Origin: Comamonas odontotermitis
Lineage (GTDB): Bacteria; Pseudomonadota; Gammaproteobacteria; Burkholderiales; Burkholderiaceae_C
DNA: 64,000 nt
Reading direction: 5' to 3'
Assembly: GCF_020080045.1 (NCBI RefSeq)
Contig: NZ_CP083451.1
Span: 2,901,001 to 2,965,000 of the forward strand
The translations under genes and the position numbers were made by a program. Positions 42,815 through 51,817 of this stretch are shown piece after piece. The notes below the pieces were generated by a model. That model worked only from the letters and a program-made list of their open reading frames with translations. It was not told the origin of the DNA and did not search any database. Positions within the stretch are counted from its first letter, which is position 1, and the number at the start of each line of letters is the position of its first letter.

Positions 42815-44154
42815 TGACTCGTCCTGTCATAGGTTGACACCTATTCGCGACTAATCTCCAGCCCAAGCTGGTTGGCGAGAGACGCCCGATGTACTGCATC
42901 GGGCGTTTTGTATTTTAGGGACAGGTGCGGCCGGCGCTCGTTGTACAGCCGTACCGATTCGCCCACCATGGTGCGGGCCTGCGAGAGATCGGCAGGTCGT
43001 TGCAACAAGTATTCCATCTTGAGGATTCCATTGACCCGCTCAGCCAGAGCGTTTTGGTAGCAATCGTAGCCATCGGTCATGGAGCAGGTGATGCGGTGGC
43101 GTGCATGGATGCGCTGGTATTGAGCCGAGCAGTACTGAACACCTCTATCAGAGTGGTGTACGAGCGGCTGATCTGTTCGCCGCTGACGCAGTGCCATCTT
43201 CAACGCTTGGCTGACCTGCTTGGTCTCCAGACTATCGTGCACGTGCCAGCCCACGATCTTGCGCGAGTAGGCATCGGTCACCAGGCTCAGATAGGCAGTC
43301 TTCTCCTTGGTGGGTAGATACGTGATGTCAGCGACCCATAGCTGCTCACAACCACTTGCCACTGTTTTGGTCGGGCCCTCCTTGAGTAGATTGGGGTGCC
43401 TGCGGTAGTGATGATGGCTATTGGTGGTCTTGTGGTACGCATGCCGTGGCAGCACCAGCATGCGTGCTTGGCGCAGGACAACGAACAGTGCATCGCGCCC
43501 GATCTGGATTCCCGCCTGTTCAAGCGGCGGCTTGAGCAAGTGCAGCAGTTTGCGCGTGCCAATGCGTGGCTGATGGCGCCTCTCTTCACTGGCCAACTCC
43601 ACCACCGCCTTGTCCCGCTCGCTGCGTGCACGCTGGCAGACCAGGCGCTTGTAGTGCGCTTGGCGGCTGATTCCCATGTAGCGGCAAGCCCTCGTGACGC
43701 TTAACCCTTTGACGAGCTTTTGCGTGAGGACTTGCCCGCAGGCTTTTTTTTTGACTTGGACTCCGTAGTCGCGCTTGAGCACGTTCACTACCGCTTCAAA
43801 GAAGGCCGCTTTCTCGCGGGCTTCTTTCAGCTGCACTTCCAGCTCCTTGATGCGCTGCTCTGGAGTCAGCAGCTTGGGCGATTCAGGCATCTTCTGTAAT
43901 CCTTTGCCCCTTGATGATGCAGCTTTCCAGTCCTGCCGTCCGTGCTTGCGAAGCCACACCAGTACAGTTGAGGCGCCCTGGATTCCGTACCGCTCATGGG
44001 CCTGCCGGTAGGTCAGCTCACCTCTTTCTACTTGATCGACTACTGCGAGTTTAAAAGCCAGCGTGTAGTCCCGTTGCGTTCTCTTAACCCACTGTTCCAT
44101 TTGACTTTCCTTTCTGTTCTTCAGAAAGGTGTCAACCCAATTCAGGACGGGTCA
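42815..44154 (-). mobile_element. IS3-family insertion sequence (about 1340 bp)
   Basis: The ends are inverted repeats of about 28 bp sharing TGAC-CGTCCTG and GGTTGACACCT blocks (42815-42842 and 44127-44154). Between them is one transposase gene. The 3-4 bp flanking each end do not match, so no target duplication is visible; the element may have rearranged with its surroundings. Confidence 0.85.
42841..44100 (-). CDS. IS3-family transposase, single fused frame
   Basis: The 419-residue protein combines an OrfA-like N-terminus (helix-turn-helix QAHERYGIQGASTVLVWLRKHG, then a Leu-rich helix) with an OrfB-like integrase core. The catalytic triad is in WVADITYLP, HHSDRGVQY and NALAERVNGILKME. Most IS3 elements make this product by frameshifting; here it is one frame, with a run of nine A (43752-43744) coding for three Lys at the OrfA/OrfB join, where slippage could instead release OrfA alone. 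GAAAGTCAA precedes the ATG. The gene appears intact. Confidence 0.93.
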   Translation of the reverse strand: MEQWVKRTQRDYTLAFKLAVVDQVERGELTYRQAHERYGIQGASTVLVWLRKHGRQDWKAASSRGKGLQKMPESPKLLTPEQRIKELEVQLKEAREKAAFFEAVVNVLKRDYGVQVKKKACGQVLTQKLVKGLSVTRACRYMGISRQAHYKRLVCQRARSERDKAVVELASEERRHQPRIGTRKLLHLLKPPLEQAGIQIGRDALFVVLRQARMLVLPRHAYHKTTNSHHHYRRHPNLLKEGPTKTVASGCEQLWVADITYLPTKEKTAYLSLVTDAYSRKIVGWHVHDSLETKQVSQALKMALRQRRTDQPLVHHSDRGVQYCSAQYQRIHARHRITCSMTDGYDCYQNALAERVNGILKMEYLLQRPADLSQARTMVGESVRLYNERRPHLSLKYKTPDAVHRASLANQLGLEISRE

Positions 44155-44186
44155 AGGCACGTTGACAAGATCTGCAAAAACTCCCT

Positions 44187-44858
44187 TTATTTCGGAGAAA
44201 TTCTGACCACGCAGCTCACCAAACCGCTCCAAGCTTGACCATCCACGCTGCGAACCGACCAACTAGTATCCTCTTCGCAAATGGCCTTGACCCCATAGCC
44301 GGATGCCCATGAAGGCTCAAGTCCACGTCCAACCAGCAAAAGCGCTGGGGTTTTGGGTGTTCCCTGAGCACCAAGAGCGCAATGCGCAACAGGTCGCAAC
44401 TCTACTCCCACGATCCACATCCAGCTTAGCGGTATCTGCCGCACTTCAGAAGTACGCCTTAGTCGCACAAGCATGCTGCCACCGGCCTTGATAACTTTTT
44501 CGACGTCTTGAACTACATCCTGGCCTGTACCAAGCTGCATATTGACTTCGAATTTTGGCAACAGCTCCCGCAATGCAGACGCCACACTAGCCGGATCACC
44601 CGTTGGAATAGGCGAATTTTGCATATGCGTCAGCGACACAGGTCGCTGTCCCAAAACAGAGGCGCAGCAACGCACGCACCATCCTGCACCTTCCGGGTCA
44701 TCTTCGACCGCCCATGGATACGCGGCTGACCCCAGATCCAAATGAGCCCAACTTTTACGCCCCTTTCGTGAGCGTGTTTGGTAGTCCCACATGGCGTCGA
44801 AGCACAGGCCATGCATGTAGTGGTGTTGCACGCCTCCAGTGTGCGCACCATCATTCAT
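44187..44858 (-). CDS. Hypothetical protein of the integrative element, 223 aa
   Basis: No family is recognised. The protein has an aromatic- and Cys-containing N-terminal half (MHGLCFDAMWDYQTRSRKG, GWCVRCCASVLGQ) and a beta-rich C-terminal half (MLVRLRRTSEVRQIPLSWMWIVGVEL, ALLLVGRGLEPSW). No signal peptide or membrane segment is seen. Its start overlaps the preceding gene by 8 bp, indicating coupled translation. The stop is 33 bp from the IS end, so the protein may be complete. It presumably belongs to the element's DNA-processing module. Confidence 0.6.
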   Translation of the reverse strand: MNDGAHTGGVQHHYMHGLCFDAMWDYQTRSRKGRKSWAHLDLGSAAYPWAVEDDPEGAGWCVRCCASVLGQRPVSLTHMQNSPIPTGDPASVASALRELLPKFEVNMQLGTGQDVVQDVEKVIKAGGSMLVRLRRTSEVRQIPLSWMWIVGVELRPVAHCALGAQGTPKTPALLLVGRGLEPSWASGYGVKAICEEDTSWSVRSVDGQAWSGLVSCVVRISPK

Positions 44859-45954
44859 GACTGACCTCCCGCTGGCGCATTCTGGGTTGAACGTCTGCTG
44901 GAACGTCTGCCGCGGCAGGTTCGTCGCTCGGTGGATAGAACTCCTGGACGATCTCGGCAGCTTCTGCGCTCAACTCCTCGAACAACCCCAAGGCATAGCC
45001 CGTTCTTGCCGCTTGTTCGAGCGCATCCTGATCCCGCCCGGTTTTGCAGTCATGCTCTGCAGTCGATATGGCTTGGCCGATAGCGGCATCCAAAGCGATT
45101 CCATCTCGAATACCGAGATCCACATAGTAGATGGGTGTTCTGCGGGACATGGTGGTGGACTTGGCGCGCAGACGAATCTCCAATGGCAGAAAGCTAAGCA
45201 AACCACCACTCACTGCCTGTAGATACTGCATGCGTGTCAGCAAGGTGCGCATGGAGTTGATACTCGTCGTTCGCAGCACAAAAGTACTCAGTGCATCCGC
45301 CTGACATTCCGGATGATCAATGCGAACATGGAAACGACCGAAGGGCTTGCATCCGCCGTCGATCGCCAAGGCACAGAGATCCGGGCCTTCACACGACATC
45401 GACTCAATGCCTTTGGCGGTCACGCGTTTGCAGGTTTGACCATCGCCCACGCAGATAGGCCGTGCCGTTGTACGGTCAAACAAGGTGTAGTTCGCACGAA
45501 GGTTCAGATCGGGATCGTTGAACAAAACCTTCACCGGAATACTGCGCAACTTGGTTCTCGCTGTCGACGTTTTGGAAAATGCATCCTCAGGCACGTTATC
45601 GGGCTCAGCGTTAGAACTGCTCGATGCAACTGCCTGGGTTTTCTTGGCATCGGTCGCTCGCTTCGCCAGCTTGGAGCGAAGCGTTGCAGGCGCTTGTGCC
45701 GGTGCAGAAAGCTCTTCAGGCAAATACGCAAGCTCTTTGACTTCAACTCCATTGGCCATCAACTGCCGATCTTCCAGCTCCCTGCGCAGAATGCCATCCA
45801 TGGGATGGAGCATCCAGCCATTGCGGCTTTGCACCTGAGTGGTGATGGTGAACTCGTCATCCTTTTCCGGAAGACGCTTGCCATTGCGTTCCACGACGCG
45901 GCCAATCGAAATACGCCCTACCACGGGCGGGGTCATCATCAGTCCTTTGATCAT
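44851..45954 (-). CDS. Mobile-element protein with Cys cluster, possible recombination directionality factor-like
   Basis: The 367-residue protein begins MIKGLMMTPPVVGRISIGR. It has a Ser/Ala-rich low-complexity stretch (about residues 90-130), then FNDPDLNLRANYTLFDR, a Cys cluster (CVGDGQTCKR, SMSCEGPDLCALAIDGGCKPFGR) and FVLRTTSINSMRTLLTRMQYL. Homologues that I recall from integrative elements are labelled hydrolase or metal-binding protein and resemble phage Gp3-type directionality factors; this is from memory and moderate. Placement next to a YqaJ remnant fits. GGAGAAACCC precedes the chosen ATG. Confidence 0.65.
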   Translation of the reverse strand: MIKGLMMTPPVVGRISIGRVVERNGKRLPEKDDEFTITTQVQSRNGWMLHPMDGILRRELEDRQLMANGVEVKELAYLPEELSAPAQAPATLRSKLAKRATDAKKTQAVASSSSNAEPDNVPEDAFSKTSTARTKLRSIPVKVLFNDPDLNLRANYTLFDRTTARPICVGDGQTCKRVTAKGIESMSCEGPDLCALAIDGGCKPFGRFHVRIDHPECQADALSTFVLRTTSINSMRTLLTRMQYLQAVSGGLLSFLPLEIRLRAKSTTMSRRTPIYYVDLGIRDGIALDAAIGQAISTAEHDCKTGRDQDALEQAARTGYALGLFEELSAEAAEIVQEFYPPSDEPAAADVPADVQPRMRQREVSHE

Positions 45955-46072
45955 GGGTTTCTCCATTCATAAATGCAAAAGACCCGTCTGCCTGGTTTGG
46001 CGGACGGGTCTTATGCGTTGGGTTAGTAAATTGCTGGTGTGGTGTGATTTGGTGTGACGTGATGTGCGGTGC

Positions 46073-46381
46073 TCAGTTGGCCAAGCTCTCTGCATGAAGC
46101 ACAAACCGCCGGGATCCTGGTTTGCTGCCCATGTAGGCCTTGGCAATCTCAGGCCACTCTTGCTGCAGCAGCGCTGCATTGAAGACCTTGCTGTCCTTGC
46201 TGCGCTTCCAGCTGACTGTCCCTCCTGCAAATCGGGCAAAGCTGGCGGCGCCCATGCGTTGCTGGATCTGGTGTTTGAGCAAGGCTTCTTGAGATTCCCA
46301 ATCACTGATGAGCTGGCGAACGTGACTGAGTTGCGCAAAGGCACCAGATGCCGCCTCGTCTTCTGACAGATCAATGTCCTC
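46073..46381 (-). pseudogene. YqaJ-type viral recombinase, C-terminal remnant
   Basis: The last 102 residues of a YqaJ-family exonuclease/recombinase remain: DIDLSEDEAASGAFAQL, IQQRMGAASFARFAGG, TVSWKRSKDSKVF and KPGSRRFVLH. The nuclease core is missing because the frame runs straight into the insertion sequence at 46382. It has no start of its own. In intact elements the gene lies directly before the Cys-cluster protein, as here. Confidence 0.75.
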
Positions 46382-48062
46382 TGTTGATTTCCACGCAGAA
46401 ATGACCCAGTAGCCCCCGGGAGGGGATGCGGATAAAAACTTGGACTGGTTTACGCCGCAAGTCCAAGGCTCGCCCGGTATTCAACAGGGCTGAGAGAGCC
46501 AAGGGATATCTTGATCCGCTTCTCGTTGTACCAGCGGATGTACGAGTCGACCACCTCAATGAACTGCTCGATGGTCGTGCCCTTCCAGTCCCGAGGATAG
46601 AACAACTCGTTCTTGAGGCGGCCGAAGAAGCCTTCGCAAGCCGCGTTGTCAGGAGAGCAGGCCTTGCGAGACATCGAGCGGGTGAGGTTCGCCTCGCTCA
46701 TCCTAGAGAGCCAGCCTGGCCAACGGTAGTGGCCACCACGATCAGAGTGGACCACTGGACGATCGCTTGTGTCTGCCACTGTCTCAATAGCTGCATCCAG
46801 CATTGAGTTGACCAGCTCTGCGTCCGGGCTCGTTCCAATGGTCCAGCTCACCACCATGCCGTCGAAGCAATCGATGATGGGTGACAGGTACACCTTGCCT
46901 GCTGGGATCTGGAATTCTGTAATGTCCGTGAGCCACTTTTCATTTGGGGTGGCCGCCTGGAAGTCACGGTTGATGATGTTATCTGGTGCCGGGCTGATCT
47001 CGCCGAGGTAGGACGCGAACCTGCGCCGCTTGGGCTTTGCGACGACCAGATTCTCTTGCTTCATCAGCCGCTGCACCACTTTCTCGGAGATCGGGCCTTG
47101 CTCTCTGGCCAGAGAGGCTTGCAGCCTGCGGTAGCCGTAGCAGCGGTGGTTGGACTCAAAGATCTCGGTAAGGGACTGGCGCACCACAAGGTACTTGTCG
47201 CCGACCACTGTGCGGGACCGATGGTAGAAGTACGAGCTGCGTGCAAGACCCAACTGTGCGAGGAGCTCTGGCAGGCGGTAGTGCTCCTTGAGGGCGTCAA
47301 TCAGCAGTGTCTTCTCCCGGTTGGACAGGAGCTGCAGATCGACGCCCAGACCTTTTTTTAACAGTTCATTGGCCTTGTTCAAGAGGTCCTGCTCAAGGCG
47401 CAGTTGCCTGACTTCGCGGCGCAGTATCTCAACCTGGCGCTCGAGTTCTTCGCGCTCTCGCTCCTGCGGTGATTGATCGGTGTGTTTCATTGATGCGGGT
47501 GCCTCACGTCCCAGCAGCTGGTTCTTCCAGTTGTACAACGTTGGCCGGCATACGCCGAACTTATCAGCCACTGTTTGCGCACTTTGCTGCCGAGTGCAAA
47601 GCTCCATGACTCCCGCTTGCTTCAAGCTCTCGGGATACCTTCGTTGACCCACACTGCTAACCAGAGCCCTTCTGGCCTCAGGGAATGCCTCACGCACCCA
47701 TTTGGTAAGCGTTCCACGACCGGGGTAGCCCAGCGCCCTCATGGTGGCCGCGATGCATCGGTCATGGGTGAGGTAGTGCTCGATGGCTGCGGCCTTCTGC
47801 GCCTGCGAGAACTTCGGTTCACGGCCTGCGTAGCCAGCGGACAAGTCGAGCTTGAGTTGGTACTCGTTGTACCAACCCTTCAAAGAATTCTTCGTCGGAT
47901 AGCCCAGCTGCCGGATGGTGGGCCTGACGCGCTTGCCCAGCTTGATGTAGAGCTCAACGGCTCGGATTCGATCTTCGTAGGAATACATGAACTACCTCCT
48001 GGTAGTCCAAGTTTTCGTCCGCATCCCCGGTGGGTCAGGTTTGCGTGGAAATCAACAGTGAG
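46382..48062 (-). mobile_element. IS3-family insertion sequence (about 1.68 kb) with long inverted repeats
   Basis: Both ends carry TGTTGATTTCCACGCA followed by TGACCCA and, further in, GGGGATGCGG and AAAACTTGGACT, giving imperfect inverted repeats of over 50 bp. GTCCTC occurs directly outside the left end (46376-46381) and at 48063-48068, a possible 6-bp target duplication if five extra bases (48058-48062) belong to the element. It separates the primase and YqaJ fragments. Confidence 0.82.
46450..47988 (-). CDS. IS3-family transposase, long form
   Basis: The 512-residue protein has two N-terminal helix-turn-helix units (RPTIRQLGYPTKNSLKGWY and AATMRALGYPGRGTLTKWV), a third Cro-like unit (TVADKFGVCRPTLYNWKNQL), a coiled coil rich in Glu/Arg, and the DDE integrase core (WLTDITEFQ, VVHSDRGGHY, NAACEGFFGRLKNE). 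The gene is a single intact frame without a slippery join. Its start lies in the right-end region of the element. Confidence 0.93.
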   Translation of the reverse strand: MYSYEDRIRAVELYIKLGKRVRPTIRQLGYPTKNSLKGWYNEYQLKLDLSAGYAGREPKFSQAQKAAAIEHYLTHDRCIAATMRALGYPGRGTLTKWVREAFPEARRALVSSVGQRRYPESLKQAGVMELCTRQQSAQTVADKFGVCRPTLYNWKNQLLGREAPASMKHTDQSPQEREREELERQVEILRREVRQLRLEQDLLNKANELLKKGLGVDLQLLSNREKTLLIDALKEHYRLPELLAQLGLARSSYFYHRSRTVVGDKYLVVRQSLTEIFESNHRCYGYRRLQASLAREQGPISEKVVQRLMKQENLVVAKPKRRRFASYLGEISPAPDNIINRDFQAATPNEKWLTDITEFQIPAGKVYLSPIIDCFDGMVVSWTIGTSPDAELVNSMLDAAIETVADTSDRPVVHSDRGGHYRWPGWLSRMSEANLTRSMSRKACSPDNAACEGFFGRLKNELFYPRDWKGTTIEQFIEVVDSYIRWYNEKRIKISLGSLSPVEYRASLGLAA

Positions 48063-49829
48063 GTCCTCTGGTCTCGGCATCATCTTGAGCCGTGGGTCTG
48101 ATCCCCCGAAGGTTCTAGGAACCCAAACTGCGTCATAGGAACCCACTGGCTCGGTATTTCGGCTTCTCAAGCGCTCTACCAGAAGCGCATTGAACGCCGT
48201 CGCAGCGATGTCAAGACGCTCCCAACGTGGCTCATCACAAGGAAGCTCGCCTCGCTTCGAGCCCATGTAGGCCAGAAGGCGAGCATGGTTCAGTCGGGCC
48301 CGAGCGTCGTTGAGAAACTCTTCTGACAACGAGCCATGCGCGTCCGCCTTGGCTTCGGCTAGGTGAGCCGCCCAGTCCATTAGAGCTTGAACGCTGTGTG
48401 GGCTCCCCTCGGTCGGACTGCCGATCTGGATGAGCGAAGCGGCATCTTTGCCGGCAACTCGCCTCAGTTGCCCTGATGCACGCGTGAAGGCACGCATCCT
48501 TCGCGAGCGAGGCGCCGCTAGCCATGTCGAGTCATTGAGCGTGTCGTCTGCGGTTGTGCCGAATGCGAATGCAAGAATTGCCAGCGATGCGTTGTACGTA
48601 GAGCGCTTCAAAAGATCAGTCGCCATCCCAGCAGATAGCGCTGCAAGGTAGTCGTTCGGATCCTTGGCGTGTTCTGTTGGCACGCCCACTTCATCCAATC
48701 TCGCATCGGTCGGCCAACAGAAATTGCAGTCCAGACCGGCCGCCAACAGCTTCAAGCATGCGTCGGCGGCGCCCCTCAGGCCGGCTTCGTCTCTATCGAA
48801 GCAGACGTTCACGGTCACCGTGGTCGCCTGACCAGGCAAGCTATTGCACAAGAACTTGATCAGTTGGACTTGCTGCTCGCTCAGCGCGCTACCCATGACG
48901 GCGACCGCATCGAGACCGACACTTTCTAGCCTCAGCGCGTCCAGAAACCCCTCGCACAGATAGAGCGACTGCTCCTTCTTTCCCTGCTTTGCACCTTGTC
49001 GTAGCATTTCAAAGGCGTGCTCGGCGCGATAGAGGACTCGCGCCTTCGCGAAGCCGCGGGTGAACTGGTACTTCGGGCTGACTGATCCGCCGGGATCGCC
49101 TACAGATCTAGCCCCCAGGCCGACCAGTTGCTTCTGGTCGTCGTACAGCGGAAAGACGACACGCTCACCAACGAAGAAATCGCTGTACTTGGTCGACGAT
49201 GCGTCGCCCGCGTTGAGCGGCAGATGCAGCGCCGCTTTGACGCCTGGGAACAGTCGCCTTATGAGATAGGCGTCCTCCAGAAGTCCTGCTCGTTCGCGCC
49301 TTCTAGATCCATCCTTCTCCGCATCAAGTCGTCCGGACAGGAAGTTGCTGCTCGCATGTGCGAAGCCGGCCCGCCGAATGATCGCTGGGTCGAGATTCCG
49401 CTCAGTTATCCATGCGTCAAGGCGTTCAGCACTAGAGCCGCGTTGATACATGCTCAGTGCCAGCTCAAGGCCCGAACTGGCCTCTAATCCGCTACTACTC
49501 TTCGACCGGCGCGTGTTTGCAGGCTTGCCCGTCGAGCCGATTGCAAAGCCGCTGGACAGCCACTCTACGGCTTCTCTGAAGCCGACATTGAGACGTTCCT
49601 TGACTAGGTCAATTGCATCGCCGTGTGCGCCGCAGGCGAAGCAGTGGAAGTGCTGTCGGCCGTGGTCTCGGCTTGAGTCGATGAGCAAAGACGGCGTCTT
49701 GTCATCGTGGAATGGGCATAGAGCCTTCGCCTTTGTGCTGGTTTCAACGCGTAGCTCCATGCCTAGACGCTTCGCAACTTCATCGATTGGAACGCTGGCA
49801 AGAAGCCTGTCGTAGTCGATTCTTGGCAC
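47880..49829 (-). pseudogene. DnaG-like primase truncated by IS insertion
   Basis: The frame starts at GTG (49829) with GGGAGGAAAAAA upstream. It encodes a CHC2 zinc finger (CPFHDDKTPSL ... FHCFACGAHGDAIDLV) and a Toprim core (LYLCEGFLDALRLESVG, VCFDRDEAG), so a plasmid/element primase. After about residue 587 (MMPRPEDL, near 48068) the sequence belongs to the insertion sequence and adds about 62 foreign residues before a stop. The native C-terminus is lost. A longer start at 49889 lacks a ribosome-binding site. Confidence 0.85.
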
Positions 49830-50371
49830 TTTTTTCCTCCCTTGTTGGCGCGTTGACCTCGGCCTGCTCTGCCACGGATTGTTTGGCAACTTCGCTCTTT
49901 ATCGGAGCCCCCACAAACGTGCCGCCGACGGTCAAGAACGATCCATGTAGATAAAGTTTAGCTGCGGGGCACCCATGTAGATTCGTGCATACCCGCTAAG
50001 GTGCGAGTTGCCGTCAGGCGTAGCGGGGGCAGCGAGTGGACGGACTACCAGCTTGTAAGCCGCCGAGGCTGGCGCGGCGACGATGGTGTCATCGAGTCGA
50101 GCGCCGACGCTCATGGCCGAGTACCAGTGGCCACAAGTGGCTGCTTACGGGTGCCTGAGGGCAAGGCGCCGTTGTCATGCAGCTTTGGTGCGCCTTGACT
50201 GGCTGCAACGGGTCGGTAGCGGAACCTGGCCGCATTCATACCGGCTTAGCCCGTGCCTGAAGCGCCGAATGTCCGATATCTGACCCACACCGATCATTCA
50301 GTGCACGACGACAGACGTCTGCACCCACTGCATACCAATCCATCGCCAGCAGCACGCCATCCGCCCCATCT
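49830..50371. other. Gap between primase and integrase
   Basis: About 540 bp without a supportable gene; short frames have no ribosome-binding site. CCATGTAGAT occurs twice, 30 bp apart (49943-49952 and 49973-49982), on the upstream side of the primase, possibly a binding site for a control protein. No remnant attachment sequence was recognised. Confidence 0.5.
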
Positions 50372-51613
50372 TCACGCCTGTCGCACCAGAGGAACAACCT
50401 CGGCGCCTAAACGCAGCCGGTCAAGGTAATCTGCCCACATCTGGACTTGATCATACCGCTTTTTTAGATACTGAGTCCGGTTATAGCTGCGCCCGTTGGA
50501 GTCTTTGACCGCGTGAGCCAGATTGGCTTCGATGGCCAAAGGATCAAGATCTAACTGGTCAACCAGCATCGTCCGAGCGCTGGCACGAAAACCATGCCAT
50601 GACTGCTCCGTTCCAAACCCTAGCGAATACAGAGCACTGCGAACAGAGTTATCGGACATCGGCCTTTCATGGTCACGCTGCCCTGGGAAAGCATAAATGC
50701 CACGCCCCGTAAAAGCTTGCAGGTTTCGCAACAGCTCTACAGCCTGCGTCGGTAGCGGAACCACATGTGGCTCTCCCTGCTCCTTTTCTACCTTCGTGCG
50801 CTTCATCTTCATGCTGGGAATTGTCCAAAGCGCGGCATCAAGGTCCACTTCTGCCCATTCCATCGTGCGAAGGTTTCCAGGACGCTGGTATAACAAAGGT
50901 GCCAGCAAAAGCGCCGTTCGCACGGTGTGACTGCCTTTGTAGACATGCATTGCGCGCAGCAATTCACCAAACCGCTTTGGCTCAACAATTGCGGGGAAGT
51001 TTGTTCCCCGGTACGGAGTCAGTCGGTTCTTCAATCCGACCGTGATATCACGCTGGGTGTTCCCTGCTGTAGGCAACCAGTAGCGCCAAATCTGACGACA
51101 CAGCATCAGGGCACGATCCGCCGTTTCCAAGGCACCACGCTCTTCAATTTTTTGCAGTGTTGCGAGCAACTCCATTGGCTCAATATTGGCCATTTGCCGC
51201 TCACCAATCCAGGGAAACAGGTCACGCTCCAATTGGCGCTTCGTACGCCCTGCATGGGCGTCACTCCATTGATCAACCTGCCTGCCATGCCATTCGAGGG
51301 CAATGGCCTGAAAGGTATCTCCATCACTTCGGGAGCCCTTCAGTTTTTCAAGCTTGCGTTCTTGAATGGGATCAACACCATCTGCCTTTTTCAATTTGGC
51401 GATATCGCGAGCTTTACGCGCATCAGCCAGGCTCTGAGCAGGATAGCTCCCCAGCGCCATTCGCCCTTCCTTGCCATCAAAGTACGTTTTCCAAAACCAG
51501 CGCTTGGAACCCGATGGACTTACCTCCAGGTACAGGCCAAGCGAGTCGGTGAAGCGCGCTCGCTTCTTATCTGGTGGGCAGGTGGCGTTCTTGCATTGTT
51601 TGTCAGTCAACAT
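50372..51613 (-). CDS. P4-type tyrosine integrase of an ssrA-inserted element
   Basis: The 413-residue recombinase has the N-terminal DUF4102-type arm-binding domain (LTDKQCKNATCPPDKKRARF, DSLGLYLEVSPSGSKRWFW). The catalytic core contains LAPLLYQRPGNLRTMEW (Arg), HGFRASARTM (HxxR) and a C-terminal Tyr in NRTQYLKKRYDQ. It sits 205 bp from the ssrA 3' end and points away from it, the standard arrangement for islands integrated in tmRNA genes. The ATG at 51613 gives the family N-terminus. Two GGGGAAC and two GTTCCCC boxes lie just upstream. Confidence 0.95.
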   Translation of the reverse strand: MLTDKQCKNATCPPDKKRARFTDSLGLYLEVSPSGSKRWFWKTYFDGKEGRMALGSYPAQSLADARKARDIAKLKKADGVDPIQERKLEKLKGSRSDGDTFQAIALEWHGRQVDQWSDAHAGRTKRQLERDLFPWIGERQMANIEPMELLATLQKIEERGALETADRALMLCRQIWRYWLPTAGNTQRDITVGLKNRLTPYRGTNFPAIVEPKRFGELLRAMHVYKGSHTVRTALLLAPLLYQRPGNLRTMEWAEVDLDAALWTIPSMKMKRTKVEKEQGEPHVVPLPTQAVELLRNLQAFTGRGIYAFPGQRDHERPMSDNSVRSALYSLGFGTEQSWHGFRASARTMLVDQLDLDPLAIEANLAHAVKDSNGRSYNRTQYLKKRYDQVQMWADYLDRLRLGAEVVPLVRQA

Positions 51614-51629
51614 GTCCAAGGCTCCAAGT

Positions 51630-51702
51630 GGGGAACAGGTAAACCGGGGAACAAACCCCGTTACGCACACTTTACAGGGTTTTGTTCCCCGATACGTTCC
51701 CC
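51630..51702. repeat. Four GGGGAAC/GTTCCCC boxes upstream of the integrase
   Basis: GGGGAACA occurs at 51630-51637 and 51646-51653. The inverse GTTCCCC occurs at 51684-51690 and 51696-51702. The paired spacing of 16 and 12 bp and mirror symmetry around about 51666 suggest arm-type sites for the integrase or sites for a regulator of the integrase gene. Confidence 0.6.
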
Positions 51703-51770
51703 GGTCAGCACTTGGCTGCCATGGGACACCATTGGACTAGATTGGATTGCAAACCATTGATTTCACAAAG

Positions 51771-51803
51771 AAAAAAGGCGTTCACTGGACTTCAGTGAAC
51801 GCC
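51771..51803 (-). terminator. Terminator of ssrA
   Basis: GGCGTTCACTG (51777-51787) and CAGTGAACGCC (51793-51803) form an 11-bp perfect stem with a 5-nt loop. On the minus strand it is followed by six T. It begins 14 bp past the tmRNA CCA end. Confidence 0.9.
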
Positions 51804-51817
51804 TTTGGACAGTGTAA

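Noticed and set aside
42246..44200. Left attachment copy of the ssrA 3' end
   Set aside because: I looked for the TGGTGGAGCTGGCGGG sequence near the left edge and found no match, so no left attachment site is annotated.
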